Source: Tetradesmus obliquus (lineage: Eukaryota > Chlorophyta > Chlorophyceae > Sphaeropleales > Scenedesmaceae). From it: 64,000 nucleotides of DNA. The notes under the pieces were generated by a model. The model saw nothing but the letters and a program-made list of their open reading frames with translations. It had not been told where the DNA came from and searched no databases. The stretch covers positions 1,696,501 through 1,760,500 of the forward strand of contig CP126191.1 of assembly GCA_030272155.1 (NCBI GenBank), written 5' to 3'. Shown piece by piece: positions 25,090-34,852 of the stretch (positions are counted from its first letter, which is position 1; the number at the start of each line of letters is the position of its first letter). The translations under genes were made by a program, and so were the position numbers.

Positions 25090-28000
25090 GTTGCTGGGCA
25101 GCCTGAGCCCCCTGCCTGCTGGCAGGTGCTGGCTGAGCTGTATGCTGCACTGACTGAGCCAGATCTGCTGCACCTGGTGCAAGCTGCACACCTGGTAAAG
25201 AGCCCTGGTGAGTGTGGCTGGTGCCAGGGCTGCGCGTGCAGGCGGCTCCCTCTGAGCAATGCATGAACACAGGCCAGTAGTAGATTTGATGTGCCAGAGC
25301 TGCTGGTACTGCCACAGCTCCATTGCCACTGCGCTCTGTTACCCTTGGCTCTAGATCTTTGGTGGGTATTGGCCCCACCATTTTCAGCACTGCTGCTTGA
25401 CTGCATGTGCATGCCACTGGCATGCATTTTTCCAACCAACACTCATGTGAGGACGCGCGCGTACTCAGTCGTACGGCGCTTTGCTCTGCATCGTGCCTCA
25501 CCCTGCCTTACAGATGCGCTGCAAGCACTGCAGTCAGCTGCCAATGGCCGCCTTGAGACCTCCTTGGCACTGTGTGAGCAGTTCCTGGAGCAGCTAGGGC
25601 AGGAGGGCCAGCAGGCCACAGGGGCAGAGGCGCTGTGGGGTGCTGAGGGAGAGCCTAGCAGCTGTGAGGTTGGGCTGGTGCACAAACAGCGCATGGAGTG
25701 CATGCAGCAGCTGGCTCACTGGGCGGATGTCCAGGAGCAGGTGGGTCCTGGCATCATATACATCATCATAAGGCGGTGTTGAGGGTGTATGTGAATGCCT
25801 GCTGCTTTCCTGCAAGCATTGGGTTGGTGCTAGGTGCCAAACTGGCAGCAGTTAAGCCACATTTGCAAGTGGTAGTTGGACCATGTGCAGAGCAGTCGTT
25901 CTGGTGCTGCAATAAGTACTTGGTGATCCAGCCAGCTTCAAGCAAACATGACAGCTACTTTGCCTGATGTCATGTGCAGGTTGAGCTGGACATTCAGCCA
26001 GATGAAGATGATGCTGGCGGTGGTGGTGAAGATGCGCTGCCTGACAGGTCACTGCTGTTCACCTCATCACACAAAGAGGTGTGCGGTAGTTGAAGGTCCA
26101 CGGCAGATTGACAATTTGTTTGTGTGGTTCTCCCATGTCATGCAAATGACGCTACAGCATACGCAGCACTCCATGTGCCAGTCATCATGTGTATTTGAGA
26201 CTGTTCAACTGTCTTGAAGCTGTTGTTGTCTGGCTCACTGTGTATCATGCCGTGCTTCTCCTAGCATGGTTCCTTTGGATGCCATCACCAACTACTGACT
26301 TCTACTGGCTGCTGGACTTGCAGATTCGTGACAGCTTGGTGCCATACGTGCACGCCTGCCTGCTGCTGGGGCGTGCTGGCAAGCCTGCACTGCTTGGGCC
26401 AGACGGGCTGCTAGAGACCGCCAAGAGCAGCAGGGCCTGGCTGCAGCAGCTGCAGGAGTACGCAGGTGTGGCTCGACTGCAAGCCGCCAGTCGCAGCATT
26501 GAAAACTTCGAATTGCTGCTGCAAGATACGAAGGTCAGGCAGTTGAAGGTGTTCCTGCAAGTAACCCAGTCCCAACATGTTCAGCTGGCAGTTGAGTTGA
26601 TTTCACCTGCAAAGTGGAGTGCAATTCCCTGTGCAGTGTGCTGCTGTGTGGTTGAGCTTGAACTTGTGCTGTGCGCCATGCAGGCGTGGAGCTTGCGCTG
26701 CTGCAGCTGCTGCAGCGGCCCGACAGCGTTGAGGCATGCAGGGCAGCCCTGGCAGAGACAATGAGGTAGGGCCAGGCTGTTCAAGGGCGCGCTCAAACTC
26801 GCCCGTGGCCCATCAACGATACGTCGGGTTCTCTGCTTAGGGTTGTGCTATGAGTACAGTCCAAATGAGCTGCAGACGGCCAGAATTCTGATGGCAGTGA
26901 GCTGACGCACTGCTGCAGCGACTACTACTCCACCTCACTATCTCTGTCATATGCACTGCATGCAGGTTATTCTGTGCCCGCTGGTCCTCCACTCCCTCTG
27001 CCTCCCTGTCAGCGCTGCGGGCAGCAGCAGCCAGCCTGCAGCCAGCCGCAGAGCTTGATGAAACAATGCAGCTGCTGCTCACCATGCGCAGCCACCATGC
27101 CATCATCAGCGGCATCGAAGCACTCACTGCAGCTGCTCCTGCAGGATTTGCAGCTGGACAGTCTGATGATATCATGGGGCTGTTGCAGCTGGTGCAGCAG
27201 CAGGTGCAGCAGAAGCTGCTGCCCCGCTGGAGACAAAGGTGGCCTGCAATTCACAGCAGCAGCGGTGCAGCGCAGACGCTGGTTGTCTTGGGCTTGCGGC
27301 GGCAGTTCCTGCAGTGCTTGCAGCTGCAGGAGGTTTGGCAGCCGCAGCAGCGGCAGCAGCTGGCTAGTGTGGCAGATGTAGGGCTAGTTGAGATGCAGCT
27401 GCAGGCAGCAGCAGATATGGCGGCTCACCGCTGCACAGATCCTGCAAGGGTGCTGCTGAGAGAGCTTGAGGCAGATATCCAGAGGCTGCGTGCAGCGCAG
27501 CTCATAGGGCAGCAGCATACAGAGGTGCTGGATGCGCGCAGGTGCATTGTGGCTGTGGAGGTGTCAGTGGCACAGCTGCAGGCCTGCCCAGGAGACAGCA
27601 GCTGCAGGCAGTCACTGGGAAACAACATGCAGGTGAGCCAAGGATGGGCCCACAGTTACAGCTGAGTCAGCCGCACTAGCGAATGTCCCTATATCTTGAG
27701 TATGCAAGGCACAACCAATGTCAGTCGTGTGTCGGTTTGTCAGGCATACTATCCTCACCGCCAAATGGTACCAGCATCGAGCATGCTCTGCTGTTGACAT
27801 GGTCTGCATTCTCTGTAGGTGCTTGGTCAGCACACAGCACGCGCCCGCCAGCTGTCAAGCAGCAGCAGCGGCACTCAAGCCGCTCTTGACAGCTCGCTGC
27901 AGCAGCAGTTGCAGCTGGCGTTGCAGGCGCTGGTGGCAGAAGCAGCTGCAGCTAGCACGCTGGCAAAGCACAGCAGCAGCACAGCAGGTGGAGCAGCTGC

Positions 28001-31000
28001 AGCTCAGCATCACTATGCCACTGCAGTGCAGGACTTCAGCACAGCTGTGCAGCTGCTGCAGTCACTTGACAGTGCAGCTGACGAGACAGCACCGGGGGCT
28101 GGCAGTAGCAGCCTTGGGCGCAGTGCCAGCATGAGCAGCAAGGCAAAGGTGCTGCTGGACTTTGGGTTGCTGTGCAGTCACCTGCACCAGCAGCAGCAGC
28201 AACAAGAACAGCAGCAACCAGCTTCAGATGCAGCTGCATGGCCTGAGGCAGCCGCTAGCCTTGTCAGCTCTGCAGGTGGCCTTGCAGCACTAGCAGTGCA
28301 AAACCTGCTAGCTGCCATGGCAGCAGCAGGTGCCAGCAGCAATGAGGCGAGCATCCACATCCCTACGGTGCTAGCTGCACTCCCAGAGCAGCAGCAGCAG
28401 CAGCAGCTAGGTGCAGCCGCCAGCAGCAGCAGCAGCAGTGCAGCAGCTTGTGCTGTGTTTGCTGCTGGGTGGGCTGCAGTGCCGCTGCATGTGTTCCTGC
28501 CCTGGACCTCTCAGCTGCTGGCGAGGCTGGGTGATGCAGAGGGGCAGGTGCTGCAGCAGCCGCTGGAGGCACTGGCTGCCAGGTGCGGCGGCTGGCTGGC
28601 GGCAGCTTGTGGTGTGCGCTTGCTGTGTGCTTGGTTGCCTCTCTAATGTGGCTGATTAGGTGGCCTTGAGCGGGCCTGCTGAGACTGTCTTCCTGCTTGC
28701 CTCTTCTTGTTCTTGCAAGCTGCCCAGTATTGTGCATCTGCTCAGCGTTCTGTGCATTGGATGTCAATTGCGCAACTACTGCTGCTGCTGTTTGATACTG
28801 CCGCTGCTCGCAGATTCCCCCAGCGTGTGTACCTGCCCTTCACAATGAGCAGCCACCACTGGCGGCGCCACACCAGCAGCAGCACCAGCCAGCAACAAAC
28901 ATCCTCTGCTACCGCCATATCACGCTCACAGCAGCTGTCTAGCCTGCTGTCAGGCCCTAGCTTGGGTCCTCTTCCTGAGTTTGTTGCTGCCCTGGATAAG
29001 CTAACATACCCAGTGCAGCGCCTGAATGCTTGGAAGGCTGTGTGGGGCCCTCTGGTGAATAGTGTGGCTAACAAGGCCCATACAGCAGTGCCGGCTGCGC
29101 TGATGCGGCTATGGCAGGAAGAGGTGTACCCAGATCTGGTCACAGGGCACAAGCAAGCAGGCGGCGCAGGTATGGGTGTGGGTTCGAGGCTTGCAGGCGT
29201 GCTGGTGTGCTGCTACAGCCTTGCGCAGAGCCTTGCATCTGTCAGCCTTGTGCCCTTATGCAGTGCAACACAGTATGCCTATCAGCCACTGTGCGACCAC
29301 TCCACGCAACATAAGCATATCATCACCCTTTGCAGGTAGCAGCACCCAAGGCAGCAGGGCCCGACGGTCCACCCACACAGCCTGCGAAGCCTTCGCAGCT
29401 GCAGCAGCAAAACTGGCGGCCTCAAAGCTTGGTCAAGACAGCGTGCTGCGGTCAAACATGACAGTGCAGGCCTTCCTGGAGTTGTGGGGCAGCCTGCATG
29501 CTGCTGCATTGACGGCAGATGGAAAGCAGCAGCCCAGGCCTGAGTACCACCCACAGGGTGTGGTGCCATTGGAGCGGCTGTCGCGCTGGTTTGGGCGCTA
29601 TGCTGACCAGCAAGGTGCGTGGGCGGCTATGACTTGAGCATCGCCCCATTTGAGTATTGGCACATGCTGGTGGGGCTTCATGGGTTCTTTTCTGATGTGG
29701 GCCGGCTTACCCATAACTGCTGCATAGCTATGTAACAACACACATGTTTGGTGTGGTGCACACGTGTCCGTGGGTTGTGGCACACTCTGGCAACTCGAGC
29801 TGTTTGCATGCCGCTGTGCCGCAGGTGCTGCAGGCACCCAACGTGTGCCGCTGCTGCTGCCGAAGATGCTGAGCATGAGCAATGCAGCTGCCTTTGCACT
29901 TGAGTACAGCCTCACACCCAGCAGCAGCAGCAGCACGGGGGCTCAGTTTGTGCTTGCTGACTCAGCTGGGCCTGTTGCCATCCACGACTTTGGCAAGTTT
30001 GTGACGACCTTCAGCAGCAAGCAGATGCCCAAGAAGCTGCTGCTGCACGGCAGCGACTTCAGGTGGGGCCTGCAGCAGGGGCGCACAGCTTGGTATGTGT
30101 ACATCAACGTGTGAGTGCGTGTGCGTGCGTGCGTGCGTGCGTTCTGCAGTCTCCAATACATTTGTTGATATCCCACTGCGTTGGTGGAAACAGCTGTTTG
30201 ACTTTACGGCATGCCTCAGCGCCGAAGTACAAAGCAGTTCAAAAGTAGCATCAGCAGCATACACCCTGTTCGCTAGTGCAAACACCAAGGTGGTGCAATG
30301 CCTCACCATTTTGTTGTCAATTGCCAACACTGCACGCTTGTGCACGCTGCTGCGCTCCATGCAGGGAGCACGCGTTTGTGGTCAAGGGTGGCGAGGATGT
30401 GCGCATCGATGAGCGCATCCAGCAGCTGTTTGTGGTCATGGCAGGGCTGGCGGCGCAGCACCCGGGCTGCGCTGCGCGGCGGCTGCAGCATGCACTGGCC
30501 ACGTATGATGTGGTGCCTGCCAGCCCTCGGCTGGGGCTGCTGGGCTTTGTAGAGGTAGGGTTTGCGGTTGGGGCTGGGTGCTGTGCTTCAATGTTGCTCG
30601 CATGCATGTGTGTGCAGCGCTTGAACGAAAGAGTCCCGGCGCTTGGTCAAGGGATGTGCGAGCGCTTGAAAGCATCAATTCAAGCAAGACTAGCTCACTG
30701 GGGTTGATTGCAATGCTGGTGTGGAGTTGCAGTGTCCCAGGGGTTGGTACAGTTCTGGTTTGCCTCCACGCACACCATGATCTGCCTGGCACTGCCGGTC
30801 TTTGGCATGTTGCCAAATGCATAGCACACTACTGTGAGCTACCGCGATACACACAAAGTTGTGCCAGCCGCTGCAATGACATTGCCACAGCAGGTGACTG
30901 CGACGCTGCCGCAGCGCCTGCCGCATACACAACCCATGCCTGTTTCATCATGTGCTGCTGCTGCAGGGCACCGCGCCCATGCTGTCCCTGATCGAGCGCA

Positions 31001-33085
31001 CCGCCCCCAAGGATGCAGTGCACGCTGCAGACATGGCGTACGCGGGCGCCTTCATGCCAAGCAAGACAGCGCCGGGCTATGCGCCGTACAGCAATGCATG
31101 GTCTAGGAAGGATGCGGTCATGCTGGAGGTCCTGCACAAGGCGCAGGTGTGGCTTAGATGCTTACAATGTCGCATGGACTGTCCGTAACGTGCCTGCTAC
31201 AGGAGTGTAGTGTAGTACATGCGGCAGATGCTCCTGTGCGCTTGAGACCCGCCTCAGCTTGCCTTGTAACAGCAAGCTACTCCTTCACCTAATCCCGTAC
31301 AAACCCTCATGCATATTTGGCACATGCAGCGTGAAGTGACGTGGGACGCGCTGCGCCACTGCCTGCGCCGCCGCGCCCTGCACCCTGAGGCCTGGCTCGC
31401 CATGCGCGCCACATACACAGCCAGCCTTGCTGCCTCGTCTGCTGCCGGCTACCTGGTGGGGCTGGGTGACAGGCACCTGGCCAACCTGCTGGTGGTGGAG
31501 GGCAGCGGGGCGGTGGTGCCCATTGACTTTGGCTACGCGTTCGGCACAGCTGTGCTGGTGGGTTGAGGAAGATGGTTGTAGAGAACGGGTGACAGCGAGC
31601 ACTCAGACAGTTTTATTACAGCTGTCAGCGCGAGTGTGAGGCACTGCCTCAAAGGCAGCCACAGGACTGCTGCATGCTGCTGAGTAACACCTGCATTACT
31701 GCCTAGCTTGCTGCCAGGCCAACTGAAGAGCCTGCTGCTGTTACTACTGCTGTGTGCAGGCGCTGCCCATTGCTGAGCTGGCGCCCTTCCGGCTGACGCG
31801 CCAGGTGGCGGGCGTGCTGCAGCCGCACAGCGCAGCTGGCCTGCTGAAGCCAGCCATGGCTGCATGGCTGGATGCGGCGATGCAGGGCCAGCAGGTGGGC
31901 TGGTAGGGTGCTGGGGTCTTGAGTGCTGTTGCAAGCTGCAACTCGGCTGATGGATTGAAGAAGTGCGGTGGCAGCAGCATGTGGCGAGGGCTGCAACATG
32001 TTGATGGGTGGCTGTGCGTGTGCACTGCTGTGGGGTGTCAATGTAGATAGGGATGGTAGTGTCCTGGGGTCTTGGAGAGTGCTGTTGCAAGCTCGGCTGA
32101 TGGATTGAAGAAGTGCGTCGGCAGCAGCATAAGGCAAGGGCTGCAACGTGTTGATGGGTGTCTGTGCGTGTGCACTGCTGTGGGGGGTGCTACCACATCT
32201 AGTAGATGACAGACAGATGTGAGCCCAAGTGCACAAGCAACGACCACCTGCTTTGTAAATGGAACAATGCTGTTCCATTACGGTAACGTAACTGATACAT
32301 CATGTGCATCATGTGCGTGTGCTGACAGCCTGAGGCTATGGCTGAGCATGCAACATGTTGTACCGTGCAATGTCTTCACCATGTGCTGTGTTTGTGCCTG
32401 GCTGCAGGTGCTGGGCAGCATCATGCAGGTGTTCCTGGCAGAGCCGCTTGGCGAGTGGCAGCAGGAGCGCAAGGCGCTCAGCCAGCTGGCCTCAGCGGCT
32501 GATGCAGCAGCAGCAGCAGGCACTGCTGCAGGCAGCAGCAGCTCGGCAGCAGCAGCAGGGGAAGAGCAGGGAGCTGACGTGGCGCATTTGAAGGTGGGTA
32601 AAGAGGGGCACGGAGGCGGGCAGCATGTGCAAGCATGCTGCCATAGCTAAGACACATGTATCGATCATTGCCCAACTTGTACATGCTACTTCCAATAAAA
32701 AACTTGTACATGAATGGACTGGGGGGAGAGAGAGGTAGATAGATCCACTGGGGCTGGGCACCATTAACCACCTGTGCTGTGTCTTTCTTGCTGCTGTCTG
32801 CTTGTGCAGGTGAACCAGGTGCGGCTGCGCATCGCAGGCCACAACCCTGTGGGCATCATCTGCAGCGAGGCGCGTGCAAACGCACGCCTGGCAGCGGCAT
32901 ACTCAGCCATTGAGCGCGTGCTCACAGGTGCTGCTGCTGCGGGACAGCGCAGCAGGCGGCAGTCGCTGCCTGCGCATGGTGTGGTGGCAGCCGGGCCTGA
33001 GGCGATCGCTGAGGTGCTGCTTGAGCTGGCAACTGACGAGCGGCTGCTGTGCAGGGCTTACCAGGGCTGGCGGCCGTATCTATGA
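2573..33085 (+). CDS. PRKDC: DNA-dependent protein kinase catalytic subunit (DNA-PKcs), 5' incomplete
   Basis: Giant PI3K-like kinase that, in animals, is recruited by Ku to DNA double-strand breaks for end joining in the nucleus. I recovered 54 exons totalling about 14.7 kb of coding sequence (about 4,900 codons; human is 4,128 residues). Nearly all have GT-AG borders and compatible phases. Collinear similarity to the human protein runs from the N-HEAT region to the last residues: a LGV/LGL...ALEAW block near 5345, the SWM block at 17046, the CEF..Y block near 20720, a GELPDI block near 24030, the kinase and a FATC tail ending GWRPYL. The kinase neighbourhood (AFGTA...ELAPFRLTRQ) is specific to DNA-PKcs rather than ATM, ATR or TOR. 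The stop is TGA 33083-33085. Extra length is mostly poly-Ala, poly-Gln and poly-Ser loops. Unresolved: the start, the junction 9974 to 10295 (phases differ by one, so a small exon may be missing) and 19322 to 19417. Confidence 0.93.
6547..6703 (+). repeat. Tandem duplication of an exon end and donor site (113-bp period)
   Basis: The last part of exon 6436-6577 plus its GTGAGT donor (from 6547) is repeated from 6660, 113 bases downstream, with a few differences. In the second copy the donor GT is changed to GC-containing sequence (CGCGAG), so only the first copy can be used. Confidence 0.9.
7064..7229 (+). repeat. Tandem duplication of an exon end and donor site (113-bp period)
   Basis: The end of exon 6948-7110 (QLFGALLDQVVHWLAR) with its GTGCGG donor is repeated from 7177, period 113. 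Only two substitutions are visible, and both copies keep a usable donor. A CAG just before the second copy could serve as an acceptor. Confidence 0.9.
7438..7505 (+). repeat. CTG triplet run in a DNA-PKcs intron
   Basis: About 22 uninterrupted CTG units within the intron 7111-7529. The run begins about 90 bases upstream of the acceptor at 7529. It produces poly-Leu, poly-Ala and poly-Cys ORFs that are artefacts. Confidence 0.95.
9997..10128 (+). repeat. Two-copy 65-bp tandem repeat in an intron
   Basis: Two diverged copies about 65 bases apart, each containing GTGGATGCACAATTTGGGG, in the interval 9975-10294. This is the interval where one small DNA-PKcs exon may be missing. Confidence 0.85.
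11598..11801 (+). repeat. Tandem duplication of an acceptor and exon start (102-bp period)
   Basis: CAG plus GCTTGATCCTGGCCA... occurs at 11598 and again at 11700. The second is taken as the exon start because it matches the family. The 102-base interval is open in the coding frame, so use of the first acceptor would add 34 residues without a frameshift. Confidence 0.85.
17096..17168 (+). repeat. CAG/GCA triplet run in coding sequence (poly-alanine)
   Basis: An imperfect CAG run inside exon 17046-17550 is read in the GCA frame and gives about 24 alanines. It lies between the SWM block and the FLFKAIL block of DNA-PKcs, a surface-loop position in the family. Confidence 0.9.
17677..17800 (+). 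repeat. Four-copy 31-bp minisatellite ending at a 3' splice site
   Basis: Four near-identical 31-base units start at 17677, 17708, 17739 and 17770. The T-rich unit forms the pyrimidine tract directly before the acceptor CAG at 17806-17808 in intron 17551-17808. Confidence 0.95.
19040..19247 (+). repeat. Five-copy 41/42-bp minisatellite carrying splice acceptors
   Basis: Units start at 19040, 19081, 19122, 19164 and 19206. Most contain TGCTTGCAGGAAGCAGC, that is, a 3' splice site plus exon start. The last copy is the presumed acceptor of exon 19215-19322. Earlier copies lie in the intron 18993-19214. Confidence 0.9.
22080..22787 (-). CDS. Secreted protein of unknown family, nested in a DNA-PKcs intron
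   Basis: Single-exon ORF of 235 residues with ATG at 22787 and TAG at 22080. Residues 1-26 look like a signal peptide (basic start, PLLLLFVLAA core, Ala cleavage site), so the product should enter the secretory pathway. Sequons at Asn33, Asn57 and Asn72 suggest N-glycosylation. The rest is Ala/Leu/Val-rich and mostly helical, with GRGLLADD near residue 108; there is no transmembrane segment after the signal and no catalytic motif I know. The gene lies wholly within intron 21231-23548 of the DNA-PKcs gene, on the other strand. A paralogue at 34850-35572 is about 85% identical by eye, which strongly supports both as real. A CAG about 24 bases upstream of the ATG may be a 5' UTR splice acceptor. 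Function unknown. Confidence 0.85.
   Translation of the reverse strand: MAGRHTPLCYAIPLLLLFVLAARTEAATSLQVNATAAATVSNTNPFAQALAKLLRVNGTQATVNVKPPFAFNASIPTDTLKMAGQLLQQLAKLQPLLNVLQQATVNTGRGLLADDSSITLADTNVMQTMTATTANINSPTDQQLNNRKIAQRVNLVMSDAWLVAYSGLKVAQVSFQLLAAMLKAGATGTVTVDTALILQFSDVSTNFLSTVSYLLYGIQKLTADAVAPLGLKKIN
22788..23230 (-). promoter_or_regulatory. Upstream region of nested secreted-protein gene (duplicated)
   Basis: Shares blocks with the region upstream of the paralogue (35573-36070), for example CACGTGCGTTGACG at about 23171 and 35998, and ACCGTCGCT at about 23010 and 35848. The shared blocks suggest that the gene was duplicated with its promoter. The CACGTG E-box-like core is kept in both. 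Confidence 0.5.
30115..30142 (+). repeat. GTGC tetranucleotide microsatellite
   Basis: About six GTGC/GCGT units in the intron 30063-30364, between the first two kinase exons. Confidence 0.9.
31911..32190 (+). repeat. Two-copy tandem repeat of about 150 bp in an intron
   Basis: Two copies (from 31911 and about 32064) share long blocks such as GGCTGATGGATTGAAGAAG. They fill most of the intron 31895-32407 between kinase exons. No coding potential is seen. Confidence 0.9.
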
Positions 33086-34438
33086 ACCTTTTGATCACAA
33101 TACATGTTGAGGGGTTGAGGCGGCTGGCAGTTGTCGGGGACATTGAGCTGCATGTTTGTTCTGTCTGCTTGGCAGCCGCAGCAGCTGCAAAGCGGCCTGC
33201 ACAGGCAATGGCTGTTGTTACGTGGTGCAGTTGATCCTGGCCGGTTTAGACTTTAGGGTTGAGAAGGTTTGGAACGCAGACAGCACAGCATGCCAAGTGA
33301 CGGTCACTCTTCTACATGCTGCAAAGCCTGCACACACTTGATGTGAGCTGTCATGATTTGCCAGCTGCTGCAGATCACGCTGAGCCTAGATGTGCACCTC
33401 ATAACGCGTGGGTTTGGTGTAATGGAGGCAACGATCTGTGAGTGACGATTGCTATTGTTTACGCGCTTGACCAGTTTTGGGCAGCTGATGTTGCTCTGGG
33501 CAAAGAGCTTGAACAGAGCTGAAAGGCCACCAGCGTTCCATAACCATTCAGGTGATCATCCCACATCAGGTTGCAGGTTGTGATCGCACCAGGCTGCATC
33601 ATATACTAAGGGGCTGCAGTGTTAAGTGATAGCATTCACCTTGTCAAAGCAAACACTTTTGTGGCAAGCAGCTGTAACTGCTGTAGCATGATGAAATCGC
33701 CTATTACAAATGCGAGCCAAGGCAGCCACTAACACAAGAACTTAACACAGAGTACCAGACCCAGCAGCAAGGTCAGTTCCGCACTCAGCAGGCGCTGGCT
33801 CTTTGCCGTGCATTCAAGCAGCCACAGCTCACAGCTGTAGTGCAGAAGCATGCCTGACGTGTTGAGCTGCTACCTGTACACAACAGCACACACCCAAAGG
33901 CACAGTACACCTGAAAATGACACGTTCAAGATGTAAGCCCGGGTTGCATCATTAGATGTCACACATGCCAAACATATTGCAGGCAGCTGCCCTGCAGCCT
34001 GTCTCGTGAAAGCCCAATGGCAGGGCATGTACTACATAATGTCCATCATCGGCGCCATATGGCATCATGCATGACGGCACCCCCACACGCACACAATCTA
34101 ACATTTGATGAAAGCCCGCCCGGTTGTAGCATGGTATAGTCAGACAAGCCAATTGGAATTGCTGGTTCATTGAAAACGCATGTGTAACTTTCAGAGTGAT
34201 AGTCAACAATCCAGACATCATTTGTGCGGCACAAAATGCTTGGCAGTCAGGGCTACCTAATGCTGCAGCCAAAAACACCTGCTGCAGGCTCACAACCCAC
34301 ACGCGCCTGAATGCAAATGTACAAGGCAGGGATGCATTCCACAGTAATATGCAATTGCCAAGCTAAAAGCTGAACTGAAATTGCTGGGAGACAGAGCATG
34401 CTTTGGAAGTGGCTGCAAACACCTTGCAGTATGCTGTT
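33086..34438. other. 3' UTR and intergenic region after DNA-PKcs
   Basis: Holds the presumed 3' UTR of the DNA-PKcs gene up to about 33440. After that it is lower in G+C with no recognisable coding sequence on either strand. The ORFs at 33952-34508 (minus) lack codon bias and similarity. Confidence 0.6.
33418..33422 (+). terminator. Candidate polyadenylation signal of the DNA-PKcs gene
   Basis: TGTAA, the usual green-algal polyadenylation signal, occurs 333 bases after the stop codon and is the first copy downstream on the plus strand. No transcript evidence is available. Confidence 0.45.
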
Positions 34439-34852
34439 CATCAGTAAGACACGCTGCAATGCCAGCTAGTACCATGACCCTGCAAGTGCTTGTAGGGCAG
34501 TGCGTCATCTGCCGACCTCAATAAGGATGGTAAATCTGCACAGCACATCGCGCTGTTGACGCTGCAGCTGCTGCACAGCACACCGGGCTGTGCCACAAAA
34601 CACATGCGCACTCAACTGCTCAGGCTCAAGGCGTCCGCTGCTGTTCATCAGTAAGACACGCTGCAGTGGCGGCTAGTACAATGACCCTGCATGTGCTTGT
34701 AGGGCAGTGCTTCATCTGCCGCGCTCAATACAGATGGTTAATCTGCACAGCACATCGCGCTGTTGACGCTGTAAATGCTGCACAGCACACCGCGCTGTGC
34801 CACAAACACACATGCGCACTCAACTGCTCAGGTTCAAGGTGTCCGCAGCTTA
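34439..34852. repeat. Two-copy 207-bp tandem duplication
   Basis: Copy 1 begins at 34439 and copy 2 at 34646, both with CATCAGTAAGACACGCTGC. They are moderately diverged. Copy 2 runs up to the stop codon of the secreted-protein paralogue, so it would form that gene's 3' UTR. Confidence 0.9.

Larger units (their letters stand above)
20842..29614 (+). other. PRKDC: DNA-PKcs inter-domain linker and FAT domain (14 exons)
   Basis: Exons: 20842-20885, 21056-21230, 23549-23778, 24009-24222, 24547-24751, 24944-25207, 25514-25740, 25980-26078, 26324-26465, 26684-26765, 26966-27632, 27819-28582, 28814-29169, 29336-29614. The first three encode the weakly conserved linker; the chain of phases 0-2-0 makes this the only joint solution I found. 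The FAT domain starts around 24009 with AYRAGELPDI and continues through ELYAALTEPD, QLAHWADVQEQ, VPYVHACLLL and FPQRVYLPF, each collinear with the human FAT region. The intron 21231-23548 (2,318 bp) is by far the largest and holds a gene on the opposite strand. Confidence 0.85.
29825..33085 (+). other. PRKDC: DNA-PKcs kinase and FATC domains (7 exons)
   Basis: Exons: 29825-30062, 30365-30554, 30967-31146, 31330-31557, 31760-31894, 32408-32593, 32810-33085, all phase-compatible. The ATP-binding lysine is in the PKKLLLHGSD segment (30025-30060). VKGGEDVRIDERIQQLF follows in the next exon. The catalytic loop GDRHLANLL and the metal-binding IDFGYAFG are both in exon 31330-31557, so the enzyme should be active. 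The block ALPIAELAPFRLTRQ is DNA-PKcs-specific. RIAGHNPVGIICSEA opens the last exon and the FATC ends in YQGWRPYL, matching the end of human DNA-PKcs. A 15-residue Ala/Ser-rich insert interrupts exon 32408-32593. Confidence 0.94.

Noticed and set aside
29176-29200. GGTTCGA element resembling a tRNA T-loop
   Set aside because: No cloverleaf can be formed around it; it lies just inside a DNA-PKcs intron.
29825-33085. Alternative assignment of the kinase to ATM, ATR or TOR
   Set aside because: The segment after DFG (AFGTA…LPIAELAPFRLTRQ) and the GWRPYL end fit DNA-PKcs; ATM-type FATC and TOR-type FRB features are absent.
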